From Bacteroidetes bacterium UKL13-3 (lineage in GTDB: Bacteria > Bacteroidota > Bacteroidia > UKL13-3), in NCBI GenBank assembly GCA_001602415.1, contig CP012155.1, positions 496,001 through 560,000 on the forward strand: DNA of 64,000 bases. The letters run 5' to 3'. The position numbers and the translations under genes were made by a program. Below, piece after piece: positions 46,250 through 56,274 of the stretch (its first letter is position 1; each line of letters starts with the position of its first letter). The notes beneath the pieces are model-generated. The model saw only the letters and a program-made list of their open reading frames with translations. It searched no databases and was not told where the DNA came from.

Positions 46250-48727
46250 ATGAATCATCCTTTAGTTAAAAAAGCATTACCTCATCTATTTGTTATTGGT
46301 ATTGCGTTACTTGTTATCATTACGTATTTTAACCCCATGTTATCGGGCAAGGTGCTCAAGCAAGCGGATGTGGATCAGTGGAGAGCTTCTTACGAGGAGA
46401 TTTATCAATTTTATCAATCAACTGGAGAGCGCACATTTTGGACAGGTACGGTGTTTAGTGGAATGCCAACCTATCTAATTGGAGCTACTTATCAATACAA
46501 TTTTACGGTTACACTTCAAACTTTTTTCAGCTCAGTTTTTCATAACCCATTAGATACCGTCTTTTTATTATTTATTTGCTTTTACGTATTGATGCTGGCA
46601 TTTGAGGCAGGTCCTTTTTTAGCATTTATAGGCGCTATTGCATTCACCTTTTCTACCTTTAATTTCATTAATATAGATGCAGGCCATTTAACCAAAGGAA
46701 ACGCTATTGCCTATATTCCATTGGTGCTTGCGGGTATTCAAATAACACTTCGTAAAAATAAGCTGTTTGGGGCTTTGCTTACAGGAATTGCCATGAGTAT
46801 GGAACTAGCAGCCAATCATCTTCAAATTACCTATTACCTACTGCTTATTGTGTTGGTTTGGATGATTGCCGAAGTGGTGTTGGCTATTAAGGAAAAGAAA
46901 TTCATGCATATTGCTGTTTGCGGTATTTTTTTGGCCTTGGCGGCTGGTGTGGGAGTGGCAACATACGCACCGGGATTATTGGCTACCGAAGAATATGGTC
47001 AATACAGTATTAGGGGGAAATCGGAGTTAACCAAAACCAGCAGTGGTGAAAGCAATGCTACCAATGCTTCTTCTGGCTTGGATAAAGATTATGCCTTGCA
47101 ATGGAGCAATGGAGTAGCCGAGCCATTTACGTTGTTAATACCCGATTTTTATGGTGGAGCCAGCAATGGGGAACTTTCTACATCATCCGAAACGTACAAA
47201 ATACTCAAGCAAAATAACGTTCCCAATGCCAAACAAATTATTCAAAGTATGCCGCTTTATTGGGGAACACAACCCATGACAGCTGGTCCGCAATACTACG
47301 GGGCTATTATTTGCTACTTGTTTGTGCTGGGATTAATACTTGTAAAGGGTAGAGAAAAATGGTGGATTCTTGCCATTTCAGCTCTTGCCATTGCGCTTTC
47401 GATGGGTCGAAATTTCATGTCGTTAACTGATGTTTTCTTTTACCATTTTCCGCTTTATAACAAGTTCAGGTCGGTAACATTTATTTTGTCAATTACGCAA
47501 ACCTTGTTTCCGTTGCTGGGCATGCTGGCTATTCGCGATATTGTAAGAGGAGCGGTGAGTAAAGTAGCAATCAAAAAAGCATTATTGTTAAGCTTTTATA
47601 TTGTTGGTGGATTGTGTGCCTTTTTTGTGTTGATGCCCGAATTGTTTTTTAGCATTTTTAGCATTGATAAAGGTGAAGGCATTAACGAATATTTTGTGAG
47701 CAGAATGGATACGCAATTGCCCGAATGGTTGCGTGATAGTTTGGTAGCTGATCGTAAAGCGATGTTGCGCATGGATGCTTTGCGTTCACTGCTATTGATT
47801 GGTGTTGCAGTTGGGCTGGTTTGGTTTTATGTAGAAGGTAAACTTAAACAAAATGTAATGATTGGGGTGTTAGCATTTGTTGTGTTAGCCGATTTATGGT
47901 TGGTAGATAAACGCTATGTAAACGATAGAGATTACCAAGCCAAGAAAAAAGAAAACCAAGCAGTGTTTCCAAAAACGCAAGCGGATGAAATGATTTTGCA
48001 GGATAAAGATCCGAACTACCGTGTATACAATACCACGCAAAACCTCACACAAGACGCCATTACTTCCTATTACCACAAATCAATTGGTGGGTATCATGGA
48101 GCTAAAATGCGCAGGTACCAAGAATTAATTGAGTTTCAGATTGCCAAAAACAATATGCAGATTTTTAATATGTTGAATGTTAAATATTTTATTGTGGGCG
48201 ATAGTGCAAACAATTTATATCCGCAACAAAATCCGGAGGCGTGTGGTAATGCATGGTTTGTTCCGGAGTATGCCATGGTAGAAAATGCTGATGTTGAAAT
48301 GGACTCAATGACGCATATTATGCCTAAGCAGAAAGCATTTATAGATAAACGTTTTGCCGATCAGTTAAAAGATATTACCGTGGAGGCCGACTCATTGGCT
48401 AGTATTAAGTTTGTTTCTTATAAACCCAATCACTTGGTTTATGAATCCAACACTGCAGCTCCGCAAGTGGCGGTATTCTCCGAAATTTATTACGATAAAG
48501 GCTGGAATGCTTACGTTGATGGACAGTTAACGCCACACTTCCGTTGCGATTATGTGTTGCGTGGTATGGTGGTGCCGGCAGGTAAACATACCATTGATTT
48601 TAAGTTTGAACCAAGTGTGGTAGCAACAGGTGAAAAAGTTTCATTGGTATCATCCATTTTACTCTATGGTGGTATGTTAATTATTGGAGGTTTGGGGTTG
48701 GTAAAACGGAAGAAAGAAGACGAATAA
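46250..48727 (+). CDS. YfhO-family membrane protein
   Basis: 825 aa. About a dozen hydrophobic segments with long extracytoplasmic loops, and the C-terminal ~300 residues have the YfhO region (FSEIYYDKGWNAYVDGQLTPHF, LRGMVVPAGKHTIDFKFEP, KVSLVSS). The family is GT-C-like and is implicated in glycosylation of lipoteichoic acid or surface polymer in Firmicutes; in Bacteroidota it is poorly characterised. It is a single gene, followed by a hairpin terminator. Confidence 0.85.
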   Translation: MNHPLVKKALPHLFVIGIALLVIITYFNPMLSGKVLKQADVDQWRASYEEIYQFYQSTGERTFWTGTVFSGMPTYLIGATYQYNFTVTLQTFFSSVFHNPLDTVFLLFICFYVLMLAFEAGPFLAFIGAIAFTFSTFNFINIDAGHLTKGNAIAYIPLVLAGIQITLRKNKLFGALLTGIAMSMELAANHLQITYYLLLIVLVWMIAEVVLAIKEKKFMHIAVCGIFLALAAGVGVATYAPGLLATEEYGQYSIRGKSELTKTSSGESNATNASSGLDKDYALQWSNGVAEPFTLLIPDFYGGASNGELSTSSETYKILKQNNVPNAKQIIQSMPLYWGTQPMTAGPQYYGAIICYLFVLGLILVKGREKWWILAISALAIALSMGRNFMSLTDVFFYHFPLYNKFRSVTFILSITQTLFPLLGMLAIRDIVRGAVSKVAIKKALLLSFYIVGGLCAFFVLMPELFFSIFSIDKGEGINEYFVSRMDTQLPEWLRDSLVADRKAMLRMDALRSLLLIGVAVGLVWFYVEGKLKQNVMIGVLAFVVLADLWLVDKRYVNDRDYQAKKKENQAVFPKTQADEMILQDKDPNYRVYNTTQNLTQDAITSYYHKSIGGYHGAKMRRYQELIEFQIAKNNMQIFNMLNVKYFIVGDSANNLYPQQNPEACGNAWFVPEYAMVENADVEMDSMTHIMPKQKAFIDKRFADQLKDITVEADSLASIKFVSYKPNHLVYESNTAAPQVAVFSEIYYDKGWNAYVDGQLTPHFRCDYVLRGMVVPAGKHTIDFKFEPSVVATGEKVSLVSSILLYGGMLIIGGLGLVKRKKEDE

Positions 48728-48748
48728 ACTATCCCGAAAATAGATTGG

Positions 48749-48792
48749 TAATGCCATCGTGTTTCAACAGAAACCGGTGGCATTATTGTTTT
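48749..48792 (+). terminator. Terminator after the YfhO-family gene
   Basis: TAATGCCATCG and CGGTGGCATTA pair (one T-G) around TGTTTCAACAGAAAC, followed by TTGTTTT. Confidence 0.75.
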
Positions 48793-48843
48793 ACCGAATA
48801 CGCTATTTGGATATCAAATGAAGGTTGGTTACATTTGAGAATA

Positions 48844-48920
48844 AGGAGGCAGCTTTGCATCCTTTAACTCCATTATAGGTAGTTAAAGGATGCAAATATT
48901 GCTCCTATAACGTAGTTACC
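48844..48920. other. Long hairpin next to GTTACC box at the left end of the defence region
   Basis: A 16-bp perfect stem TTTGCATCCTTTAACT / AGTTAAAGGATGCAAA (48854-48896, 11-base loop) is extended by AGGAGGCA / TGCTCCT arms. There is no T-run, so it is unlikely to be a terminator. Nine bases later GTTACC (48915-48920) marks the start of the accessory unit. From there to 49194 there is no supported gene. The 58147-58276 structure at the other end has the same plan. Confidence 0.5.
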
Positions 48921-49194
48921 GGAAACCCTATGACGACAGTGTTAACATTAAACAGACAGACATGAAACAAACATTTTTGGACAACATAACCGAACGACTG
49001 ACTACCAGACCGACCAGCCAACGCAATGAAGTTTTATTTTTTGCCGACACACATTTTTTGTTTTTTAATTTTATTGCCTCCGCACATTGCACACATTTGC
49101 CTTTGCTTGCCGACACACAAGCCAAACTAAAAGCAAATTCAAAAGAGTGCAATCGCCAACGCACGAATGACCAAATTAATTAAGCCATTTATCT

Positions 49195-51306
49195 ATGCAC
49201 ATATCTTCCTTATCCATCAGAAATTTTAGGAATTTCAAAAATGTAAAGCTGAATTTCAAAAATGGGATAAATACAATAATTGGTGAAAATGGTTCAGGCA
49301 AGACAAACTTGTTTTATGCGTTAAGAATTTTGCTTGACGACACACTACCGAGATACATTAATTTTTATTCCTCTGATTTTAACAGAGCTTTAGGGAGTTG
49401 GGCTGGACATTGGATAATTATTTCAATTGCCTTTGACGAGTTAGAGGCCAGTGAAGAAGCACAAGCGTTAGCGGTTCAATCAAGCGGACACATGGACACC
49501 GAAACGAAAGGCAGTTATGCTGTTTATTTCCGACCAAAATATCAATTCAGAAAAGAGCTTTTTGACTATTCCCAAACAGCAGGCAAGAACACAACTGACT
49601 TACAACTGATATTAGACAAACTAACACTTGAAGATTACGAAACGGTTTATTTAAGCAGGGGTTCAGCCGACTTTAGTGTTGATGCAACTTACAATCAGTA
49701 TGTAGGAAACTTTGAAAAAGTTGAGTTTCCAGACCCTGACAATAAAGAAGAACTAATCTTTGGAACTTGGCTGCCCAAAGAAATCAATATTCACAATGAA
49801 GTATCATGCACATTTATTAAAGCGTTACGAGATGTTGAAAGCGATTTAAGGTCTTATGCAAACAATCCACTACTAAACCTTTTGAGAGGAAAGGAAAAAA
49901 CAGTTGAAGTTGCAAAGCAAACCGAAATCATTGAGAGCATTGACAAACTAAATGAACAGATAAGTTCGCTTGATGAAGTAAAAGAAATAAAACGAGGTAT
50001 TGACAAGAGCATTAAAGAAGCGGTTGGAACAACCTATGCACCGAACATTGATATAAAATCAGAGTTGCCAAATGAAATGGAGAAGCTATTTCAATCATTG
50101 AAACTGTGGGTAGGCGACCCCGATGATGAAGGTTATAAAGGAAGGATTTGGGAATTAAGTTTAGGCGGTGCTAACCTTATTTATCTTTCCTTAAAACTAC
50201 TTGAATATGAAAAAGTAAAGACAGACAGAATTGCAAACTTTCTTTTGATTGAAGAACCCGAAGCACACATTCATACTCACATTCAAAAAACACTCTTCAA
50301 CAACTTAAAAGAGAATAAAACACAAGTAATAATTTCAACTCACTCAACACACATTTCATCAGTAAGTAAAATTAGCAGCGTAAATATTTTAAGTCGTGGC
50401 GAAAGACAAGCGTTAGTTTTTCATCCTTCAAACAATTTAGAGCCTGACGAAATTGTTAGAGTTGAAAGATACTTAGATGCAGTGAGGAGCAATTTGCTTT
50501 TTGCTAAAGGAATTATTTTAGTTGAAGGCGATGCAGAGCAAATTTTAATTCCCGAAATGTTCAAAAAAGTATTTGGACTTTCACTTGATGAAATAGGAAT
50601 TAGCTTGATAAATATAGGCAGCACAGGTTTTGAAAATGTTGCGAGCATTTTTCACTTCGACAGAATACAAAAGAATTGTGCAATTCTCACTGACTTAGAC
50701 AAATCAATTGTAACACTTCCTGCTAACCCAATTGACGATGATGATTATCAAAAACATTGTAGAGCATCAGAAAAGAGTGGAGCAGAAAGAAAAGTTAGAC
50801 TTACTGACTTTTGCAACGGAAATGATTTTTTAAAACCTTTCTATGCTAAGAACACTTTTGAAGTTGATTTTCTAATGAAAGGTAACAGCTATGAGTTTGT
50901 TCAATGCCTTGAAAAAATTTATTCAAGAGAAGCAGACAGGACTAAGGCAAAAGTAAAACTTGAGGATGCCTCTGTTGAAATTGCTGGTGTTGAAGTATTA
51001 AGGATTGCAGATAAGCAAGGTAAGGGTTGGTTAGCATTGTTGGTCGCTGAACAAATATTTTACAATACCTATATCCCATCATACATCCTTAAAGCCATTG
51101 CATTTGCTTCTGCACACATTAATCAATCCTCAAAAGTGAAAGCAATTATTTATCGCTTGAATTCAATTAGGAATAATGAAAATGACGACTTACAAGACGA
51201 AGCGAAAAAATTTAAGACAAGAGGAAAAAGCGAAGAGGAAATTTTAAAAACATTCTGTGACACATTCACAGAAGACCAACTGACGAAGTTCTTAGCACTG
51301 ATATGA
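49195..51306 (+). CDS. OLD-family ATPase-nuclease, GajA-like
   Basis: 703 aa. Walker A GENGSGKT at residues 30-37, ABC signature-like LSLGGANLIYLSLKL, Walker B FLLIEEPEAHIHTHIQ and an H-loop ISTHSTH. A Toprim domain follows with the acidic Glu in GIILVEGDAEQILIPEM and the DxD-like LTDLDK. The next gene is a UvrD-like helicase overlapping by 4 bases, which is the class 2 OLD / Gabija arrangement. It is ~100 residues longer than usual GajA. In Gabija the complex cuts or nicks phage DNA when nucleotide levels fall. Confidence 0.9.
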   Translation: MHISSLSIRNFRNFKNVKLNFKNGINTIIGENGSGKTNLFYALRILLDDTLPRYINFYSSDFNRALGSWAGHWIIISIAFDELEASEEAQALAVQSSGHMDTETKGSYAVYFRPKYQFRKELFDYSQTAGKNTTDLQLILDKLTLEDYETVYLSRGSADFSVDATYNQYVGNFEKVEFPDPDNKEELIFGTWLPKEINIHNEVSCTFIKALRDVESDLRSYANNPLLNLLRGKEKTVEVAKQTEIIESIDKLNEQISSLDEVKEIKRGIDKSIKEAVGTTYAPNIDIKSELPNEMEKLFQSLKLWVGDPDDEGYKGRIWELSLGGANLIYLSLKLLEYEKVKTDRIANFLLIEEPEAHIHTHIQKTLFNNLKENKTQVIISTHSTHISSVSKISSVNILSRGERQALVFHPSNNLEPDEIVRVERYLDAVRSNLLFAKGIILVEGDAEQILIPEMFKKVFGLSLDEIGISLINIGSTGFENVASIFHFDRIQKNCAILTDLDKSIVTLPANPIDDDDYQKHCRASEKSGAERKVRLTDFCNGNDFLKPFYAKNTFEVDFLMKGNSYEFVQCLEKIYSREADRTKAKVKLEDASVEIAGVEVLRIADKQGKGWLALLVAEQIFYNTYIPSYILKAIAFASAHINQSSKVKAIIYRLNSIRNNENDDLQDEAKKFKTRGKSEEEILKTFCDTFTEDQLTKFLALI

Positions 51307-53078
51307 TACTTGATAAATTAAATGATGAGCAAAGATTAGCAGTTCAGCAAGACGGAAATGTTTTGTTGACGGCTTGTCCTGGAAGCGGAAAAACAAGAGT
51401 AATTATTCACAAACTTGCTTATGAGGTTAGTCGACTTGAAGAAGGAAGCAAGAAAAGAATTGCAGCGGTAACTTTTACAGTTAGAGCATCAGAAGAAATT
51501 TTTAGGCGACTTAACGCTTTAGGAATAAGCAGCGAAAGAATTTGGTCAGGAACATTACATGCCTTTTGCTTGGAGTGGATAATGAAGCCCTACTCCTGTT
51601 ACCTACCCGAACTGAAAAACGGTTTTTCAATTGCAGATGAAACTTTTTGCTCTGATTTAATTAGCGAACTGAAAGAGAAGTATGGACTTCAACAAATAGA
51701 CCCTGTAAATCTTCGGTTTAACAGAGACGGTAGTTTTGTAGAGCCAAAAAGTGTTCAGAAAAAACTTTTAAAAGAGTATCACGAAATATTAAAACAGAAA
51801 AAACTTATTGATTTTGAATTGCTGCTTTATTACTCTTATCAAATATTGGAAACCTATCCGAAAATTCAAAAAACACTTTCAAATATCTTCAAACTGATTT
51901 GCGTTGACGAGTATCAAGATACACAAGATTTACTTTATGCTATCATTTCTACAATAATCAAAGCAGGCAATGGCAATACTTCTTTGTTTCTTGTTGGCGA
52001 TACAGACCAAGCAATTTATGCTTCTCTAGGCGGTGTTGCCAAAAGCATGGACGAAATTCAAGCCGAGTTGAATGGAATGCAAATAACTCCATTAACACTT
52101 ACTGGCAATTATAGGTCAAGCCAAAGAGTAATTGATTTTTACAGACACTTTCAAACTCAATCAATAGAAATTGAAGCTGTCGGAAACAATGCAGCAACCG
52201 AAGGTTTAATTACACTTAACAATACTATTCACAGCTCAAAAATTGTGGATGAAATTACTCGACTAATACAAAATAGTTTAGACAACGGAACTCCTGAAGA
52301 TGAAATATGTGTTCTTGTTCCTCAATGGTGGTTGATTACTTCTGTTTCAAAAAAATTAAGAGCTACTTTACCTGAGGTAAACTTTGATGCTTCGGGATTA
52401 GCACCAATGTCAAGAAATAGAGAAAATATTTGGTATAAACTTTCTCGACTTTTTCTCACAGAACCAAATCCGAAAATTTATTCTTCAAGATATAGGTGGG
52501 CTAACGAGTTAATTGAAAACTTTAGAGTTATTACAAATACAGAGTTTATTGAGAAATACAAGATAGAAAGAAATTTATTACGACTTATTAATTCTATAAA
52601 GTCTGATGAAGCAGAAGGCATCGACTATCTTGTTGATTGCTTTGACCAATTTCTTTCTGCTGTTGAAATTGATTACACAAAGTATCCTCAATTGGTTGAA
52701 AACAGAAAACTATTCTTTGACAATATTGAAAGTCGCTTGAATGACCCTGATTTTAAAGTCCCAAGCGACATTCAATCATTCAAAAGTTTTTATAGAGAAA
52801 TGACTGGCGTGATTATAAATACTTGTGTTGGAGTAAAAGGTGAAGAATTTGAAACGGTAATTGCCTACGGACTACTGTATGGATACATTCCACATTGGAA
52901 TGAAATCTTTTCAGGCAATGCAATGGAGGCATCAAAGAAACTGTTGTATGTTATTTGTTCAAGAGCAAAAACAAACTTGCATCTTATCAGTGAGACAGGT
53001 AGAACAACAAGACGAGGAGATGAACTTACAATTACACCTGAATTAGCAAGCAAAGTATTTGAGTATGATGAAATATGA
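51303..53078 (+). CDS. UvrD/Rep-type helicase, GajB-like
   Basis: 591 aa superfamily 1 helicase. Q-motif LNDEQRLAVQ, Walker A ACPGSGKTRV (residues 24-33), LICVDEYQDTQ Walker B, GDTDQAIYASLGG motif III, LTGNYRSSQRVIDFY motif IV and VGVKGEEFETVIAYGL motif V-VI with the terminal LLYVICSRAKTNLHL. It partners the OLD protein. As in Gabija, both genes should be needed for anti-phage activity. Confidence 0.9.
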   Translation: MILDKLNDEQRLAVQQDGNVLLTACPGSGKTRVIIHKLAYEVSRLEEGSKKRIAAVTFTVRASEEIFRRLNALGISSERIWSGTLHAFCLEWIMKPYSCYLPELKNGFSIADETFCSDLISELKEKYGLQQIDPVNLRFNRDGSFVEPKSVQKKLLKEYHEILKQKKLIDFELLLYYSYQILETYPKIQKTLSNIFKLICVDEYQDTQDLLYAIISTIIKAGNGNTSLFLVGDTDQAIYASLGGVAKSMDEIQAELNGMQITPLTLTGNYRSSQRVIDFYRHFQTQSIEIEAVGNNAATEGLITLNNTIHSSKIVDEITRLIQNSLDNGTPEDEICVLVPQWWLITSVSKKLRATLPEVNFDASGLAPMSRNRENIWYKLSRLFLTEPNPKIYSSRYRWANELIENFRVITNTEFIEKYKIERNLLRLINSIKSDEAEGIDYLVDCFDQFLSAVEIDYTKYPQLVENRKLFFDNIESRLNDPDFKVPSDIQSFKSFYREMTGVIINTCVGVKGEEFETVIAYGLLYGYIPHWNEIFSGNAMEASKKLLYVICSRAKTNLHLISETGRTTRRGDELTITPELASKVFEYDEI

Positions 53079-53155
53079 TTCAAATTATTTTATAAAACCA
53101 AATCGAATGAAGAATTTTGTTTTTATCTTGGCTGTAATAATTTTTAATACAATAT

Positions 53156-53779
53156 ATGAAACCAACTAACATCGAACTAATAGAATCTTTCGCACAAGGC
53201 AAAGTAAATCTTCCGCCACCAATGGGAACAGTTGGTAATTGTGCCTCCATTGCATTAATCAAAGCCTCAATAGAAGTATTTGGATTAAACAATGTTTTCA
53301 AACTTGAAAAAACTGGTGACACATATCAAGTAACTTTTAAAAATAGCAAAAAAGTAACTTTTACTGAAAAGGAATTAGCAAGAAGTAATGAAGTCGCAGG
53401 GTTTGTATTAAACACAAAAAATCCTTCAAAACTTGAACTCTATACATCAATTCGTGACTACGCACTAATTGCTTTATGTTCAATGGTAAAAAGAGTTATG
53501 GAAATCGGTGAAGTAGGTGAAGGAAAAGGCGATTTTGAAAAAGCACTAAGAGCCTTGAATGACGGAGCAAACAGTCCGAGCCTTCCCGAAAAATTAGGAT
53601 TAGAAGAATATAGTTATCGTAAAAGCTGGTTCAGCGGTGCAAGTGCTAAAGGAACTTTTGGTTGGCTTAAAGCTCATACAGTATTTATTTCCCAAGGTGT
53701 AAGAGATGATTATGGCAAGGTTTCATCTGATACTTGGAGATACCCCAGCAAAATTCAAATAGTTGAAGATAAAATTTAA
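53156..53779 (+). CDS. Small papain/calpain-like cysteine protease candidate
   Basis: 207 aa, no signal peptide. GTVGNCASIALIKASIEVFG has a Cys (residue 29) at the start of a helix, like the catalytic Cys of calpain GDCWLLA. It is followed by a beta hairpin of the calpain kind (TGDTYQVTFKNSKKVTFTE). WLKAHTVFIS offers a His (174) in a setting like the calpain HAYSV strand. I infer a C2/papain-like fold; not established. It starts 78 bases after the helicase gene and is tightly followed (14 bases) by the hydrolase gene. Confidence 0.5.
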   Translation: MKPTNIELIESFAQGKVNLPPPMGTVGNCASIALIKASIEVFGLNNVFKLEKTGDTYQVTFKNSKKVTFTEKELARSNEVAGFVLNTKNPSKLELYTSIRDYALIALCSMVKRVMEIGEVGEGKGDFEKALRALNDGANSPSLPEKLGLEEYSYRKSWFSGASAKGTFGWLKAHTVFISQGVRDDYGKVSSDTWRYPSKIQIVEDKI

Positions 53780-53793
53780 AATAATCATATAAA

Positions 53794-55239
53794 ATGGAAG
53801 CAAAAGACTTTATAATAAATGTTGGTCCTAATGGAACATTCCGACCTTCTGGTTCTTATCAAACCTTACCTGAACATATTGATGCAATATTTCAGCGTTA
53901 TGAAACTGATAAAGTAAAAAAAATATCAATATACTTTCATGGTGGTTTGGTTAATGAAAAAAATGGAATGGAAACTGCTTTTAAAATGGGCAAACACATT
54001 TCGGATGCAGGACAAACACCACTTTGTTTTGTTTGGGAAACGGGTTTAATGGAAACAGTTTCATCCAACCTCACAAAGATTTCCGACACAAAACTATTTA
54101 ATAAACTAATTAAAGTTTTGGTTAAGAAACTGTCTGAAAAACTGGGGTTTGATTTAACTGAGGGTAAAGGAGCGGGACAGCTTTTAACTGATGAACAAAT
54201 TGACAAAGAATTATTTAAACCTATTCCTTTTGAATCATACAATCAAGAAAAATTAATAGTTACTGGCAAAGGTGCGGAAGCAATTACAATGTTGCCAAAA
54301 AATGAAGCTGATTTAATTCGTTCTTTAGAAGCAGATTTTACATATTTAATTCAAGCAGACCTTGATTTTACAAACACAATTGCAAAAACTAAGTTGACTG
54401 TTGACACAGGTCAACAAGGACAAGCAAAAGGCATTATTAGCACAGCAATGTTCATCAAACATGTTGCAATAATTGCATTTAGGGTGATTAAAAGATTTAT
54501 CAATAAGAGAGACCATGATTTTTACCCAACTACAATAGAAGAAATTTTACGTGAACTTTATGTTGCAGAACTTGGGGCTTGGGTTTGGAACAATATGAAG
54601 GTTAAATCAAATGACATGTGGAAAGACAATCAAAAGTTTTCAGGTTTGAATCGTTTTGCTGGTAGATACTTACTTGATAAGGTAATTGATTACGTTAAGA
54701 AAAATAATGATGTTGAAGTTAACCTTATCGGACATAGTGCTGGCTCAATTGCAATTTGTAATTTGCTAAATACAACGTCAAATATTTATCCTCAATTAGT
54801 TTATAACAAAATTGCTTTTATGGCTCCTGCTTGCAGAATTGATTTATTTAATAAGGAAGTGGTTATGAATAAAAACAGGTTTAACCATTTTAGAATGTTT
54901 ACTATGAACGACCAGTTTGAAACACATGATAAGCTTGTTCCTTATTTCTACACTCATTCATTATTGTATTTAATTTCAGGAATTCTTGAAGATGAAGGAA
55001 AAGATTTTGATGCTTATATTTTAGGATTGCAAAGACATATCATTGGCAATTATCCTTATGATTCTGCACAGGAATTGATTAATACAAATCAATTCCTCTT
55101 TGAAGCAGAAACAAATAGAATTGCATTTTCGCAAACCGATGCAACAGCAACCGATGGAATGAAAACCAAATCAGTATCTCACGGTGGATTTGATGATGAC
55201 AATGACACAATTGAAAGCATAAAATATTTTTTAAAATAA
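53794..55239 (+). CDS. Alpha/beta hydrolase (lipase-like)
   Basis: 481 aa. IYFHGGLVNEKNG (residues 46-58) provides the oxyanion region, LIGHSAGSIA has nucleophile Ser315, and KSVSHGGFDDDN has His463 near the C-terminus; the Asp lies between them. A ~150-residue charged insertion separates the early strand from the nucleophile elbow. Membrane phospholipids or a cell-wall ester are possible substrates; unknown. It is the likely effector of the adjacent proteases. Confidence 0.85.
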   Translation: MEAKDFIINVGPNGTFRPSGSYQTLPEHIDAIFQRYETDKVKKISIYFHGGLVNEKNGMETAFKMGKHISDAGQTPLCFVWETGLMETVSSNLTKISDTKLFNKLIKVLVKKLSEKLGFDLTEGKGAGQLLTDEQIDKELFKPIPFESYNQEKLIVTGKGAEAITMLPKNEADLIRSLEADFTYLIQADLDFTNTIAKTKLTVDTGQQGQAKGIISTAMFIKHVAIIAFRVIKRFINKRDHDFYPTTIEEILRELYVAELGAWVWNNMKVKSNDMWKDNQKFSGLNRFAGRYLLDKVIDYVKKNNDVEVNLIGHSAGSIAICNLLNTTSNIYPQLVYNKIAFMAPACRIDLFNKEVVMNKNRFNHFRMFTMNDQFETHDKLVPYFYTHSLLYLISGILEDEGKDFDAYILGLQRHIIGNYPYDSAQELINTNQFLFEAETNRIAFSQTDATATDGMKTKSVSHGGFDDDNDTIESIKYFLK

Positions 55240-55248
55240 GCCTATAAA

Positions 55249-56274
55249 ATGGAAAAAGACTTTGCACTAATAATTGGTATAAATGACTATACCCCACCAG
55301 ACGCTAATGGTCTTAGAACATTAGGTGGCGCAATTAGGGACGCTAATGATTTTGAGGAATGGGTTCTTAATCCCAATGGTGGCAATGTTCCAAAAGCAAA
55401 TTGCAGAAAAATTATTTCAAATCCCAATCCTCTGAAACCAATTCAGAAAGAGATTGATGATGCTTATTTGGAATTAGATGATTTAATTGGTAACGGTGAC
55501 GGACAAGCAAGGAGATTCTACTTCTACTTTTCAGGACATGGAGTTGGCTTAATGAATGCCACCAAAGAAATAGCACTCTGTTTAGCCAATTGGTCAGAAA
55601 AGAGAAGACATGAAGCACTTGGAGCAGAACTCTATAAAGAAACTTTTAATCAGTATGGATATTTTGATGAAATAATTTTCATACTGGACTGTTGTAGAAA
55701 TACTAAGGTAAATATTAACCCTGCACACCCTTCTTTTTCACCAATAATGCAGGGTCAAAATGCAGGACAAACGAAATTATTTACTGCTTATGCAACCCAA
55801 TACCAAGACCAATCATTTGAAGCCGAAGAAGAAAATTCAGAAATGAGAGGTGTATTTACAAAAGTCCTTTTAGATGGCTTAAAAGGTGATGCTCCAAATG
55901 AAAACGGGATTATTTCAGCAGACGGATTAAAGGATTATCTTATGAAACAAACACCAATTGAGGCACAAAAAAAAGGTTACAAGCAAATCCCTCAAATTAT
56001 AGTTGATTCGTTTACAAAGGAAACTCCATTTATTTCACTGGTTAACTTTCAGAGTGAAAACATAATTTGTTATATAGTATTTAGTGATACTAGAAATGGA
56101 GATATAGAATTGATTGACAATTCAGGAGTAATCCATTCTTACAATGCAAGCCAGCAAAAAAATGTTCAAGTATCATTATCGAAAGGCTTGTATTTATTGA
56201 GAGATACTGTAACAGGTGATAAATATCCTATTCAAGTTTTACCTTCAAATAAAGAAATTCATGTTGACTTCTGA
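55249..56274 (+). CDS. Caspase-like (C14) protease with C-terminal beta module
   Basis: 341 aa. The catalytic His97 is in YFYFSGHGVG and Cys149 in FILDCCRN; the leading FALIIGINDYTPP and TAYATQYQDQSFE are also C14-like. The last ~60 residues are a separate beta-rich module (IELIDNSGVIHSYNAS, SLSKGLYLLRDT). A closely similar module appears twice in the next protein. It overlaps that gene by 14 bases. Confidence 0.88.
   Translation: MEKDFALIIGINDYTPPDANGLRTLGGAIRDANDFEEWVLNPNGGNVPKANCRKIISNPNPLKPIQKEIDDAYLELDDLIGNGDGQARRFYFYFSGHGVGLMNATKEIALCLANWSEKRRHEALGAELYKETFNQYGYFDEIIFILDCCRNTKVNINPAHPSFSPIMQGQNAGQTKLFTAYATQYQDQSFEAEEENSEMRGVFTKVLLDGLKGDAPNENGIISADGLKDYLMKQTPIEAQKKGYKQIPQIIVDSFTKETPFISLVNFQSENIICYIVFSDTRNGDIELIDNSGVIHSYNASQQKNVQVSLSKGLYLLRDTVTGDKYPIQVLPSNKEIHVDF

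Noticed and set aside
48962-49183. 73-codon frame before the OLD gene
   Set aside because: Low-complexity composition, no motif, and no supported start. It lies in the spacer after the GTTACC box.
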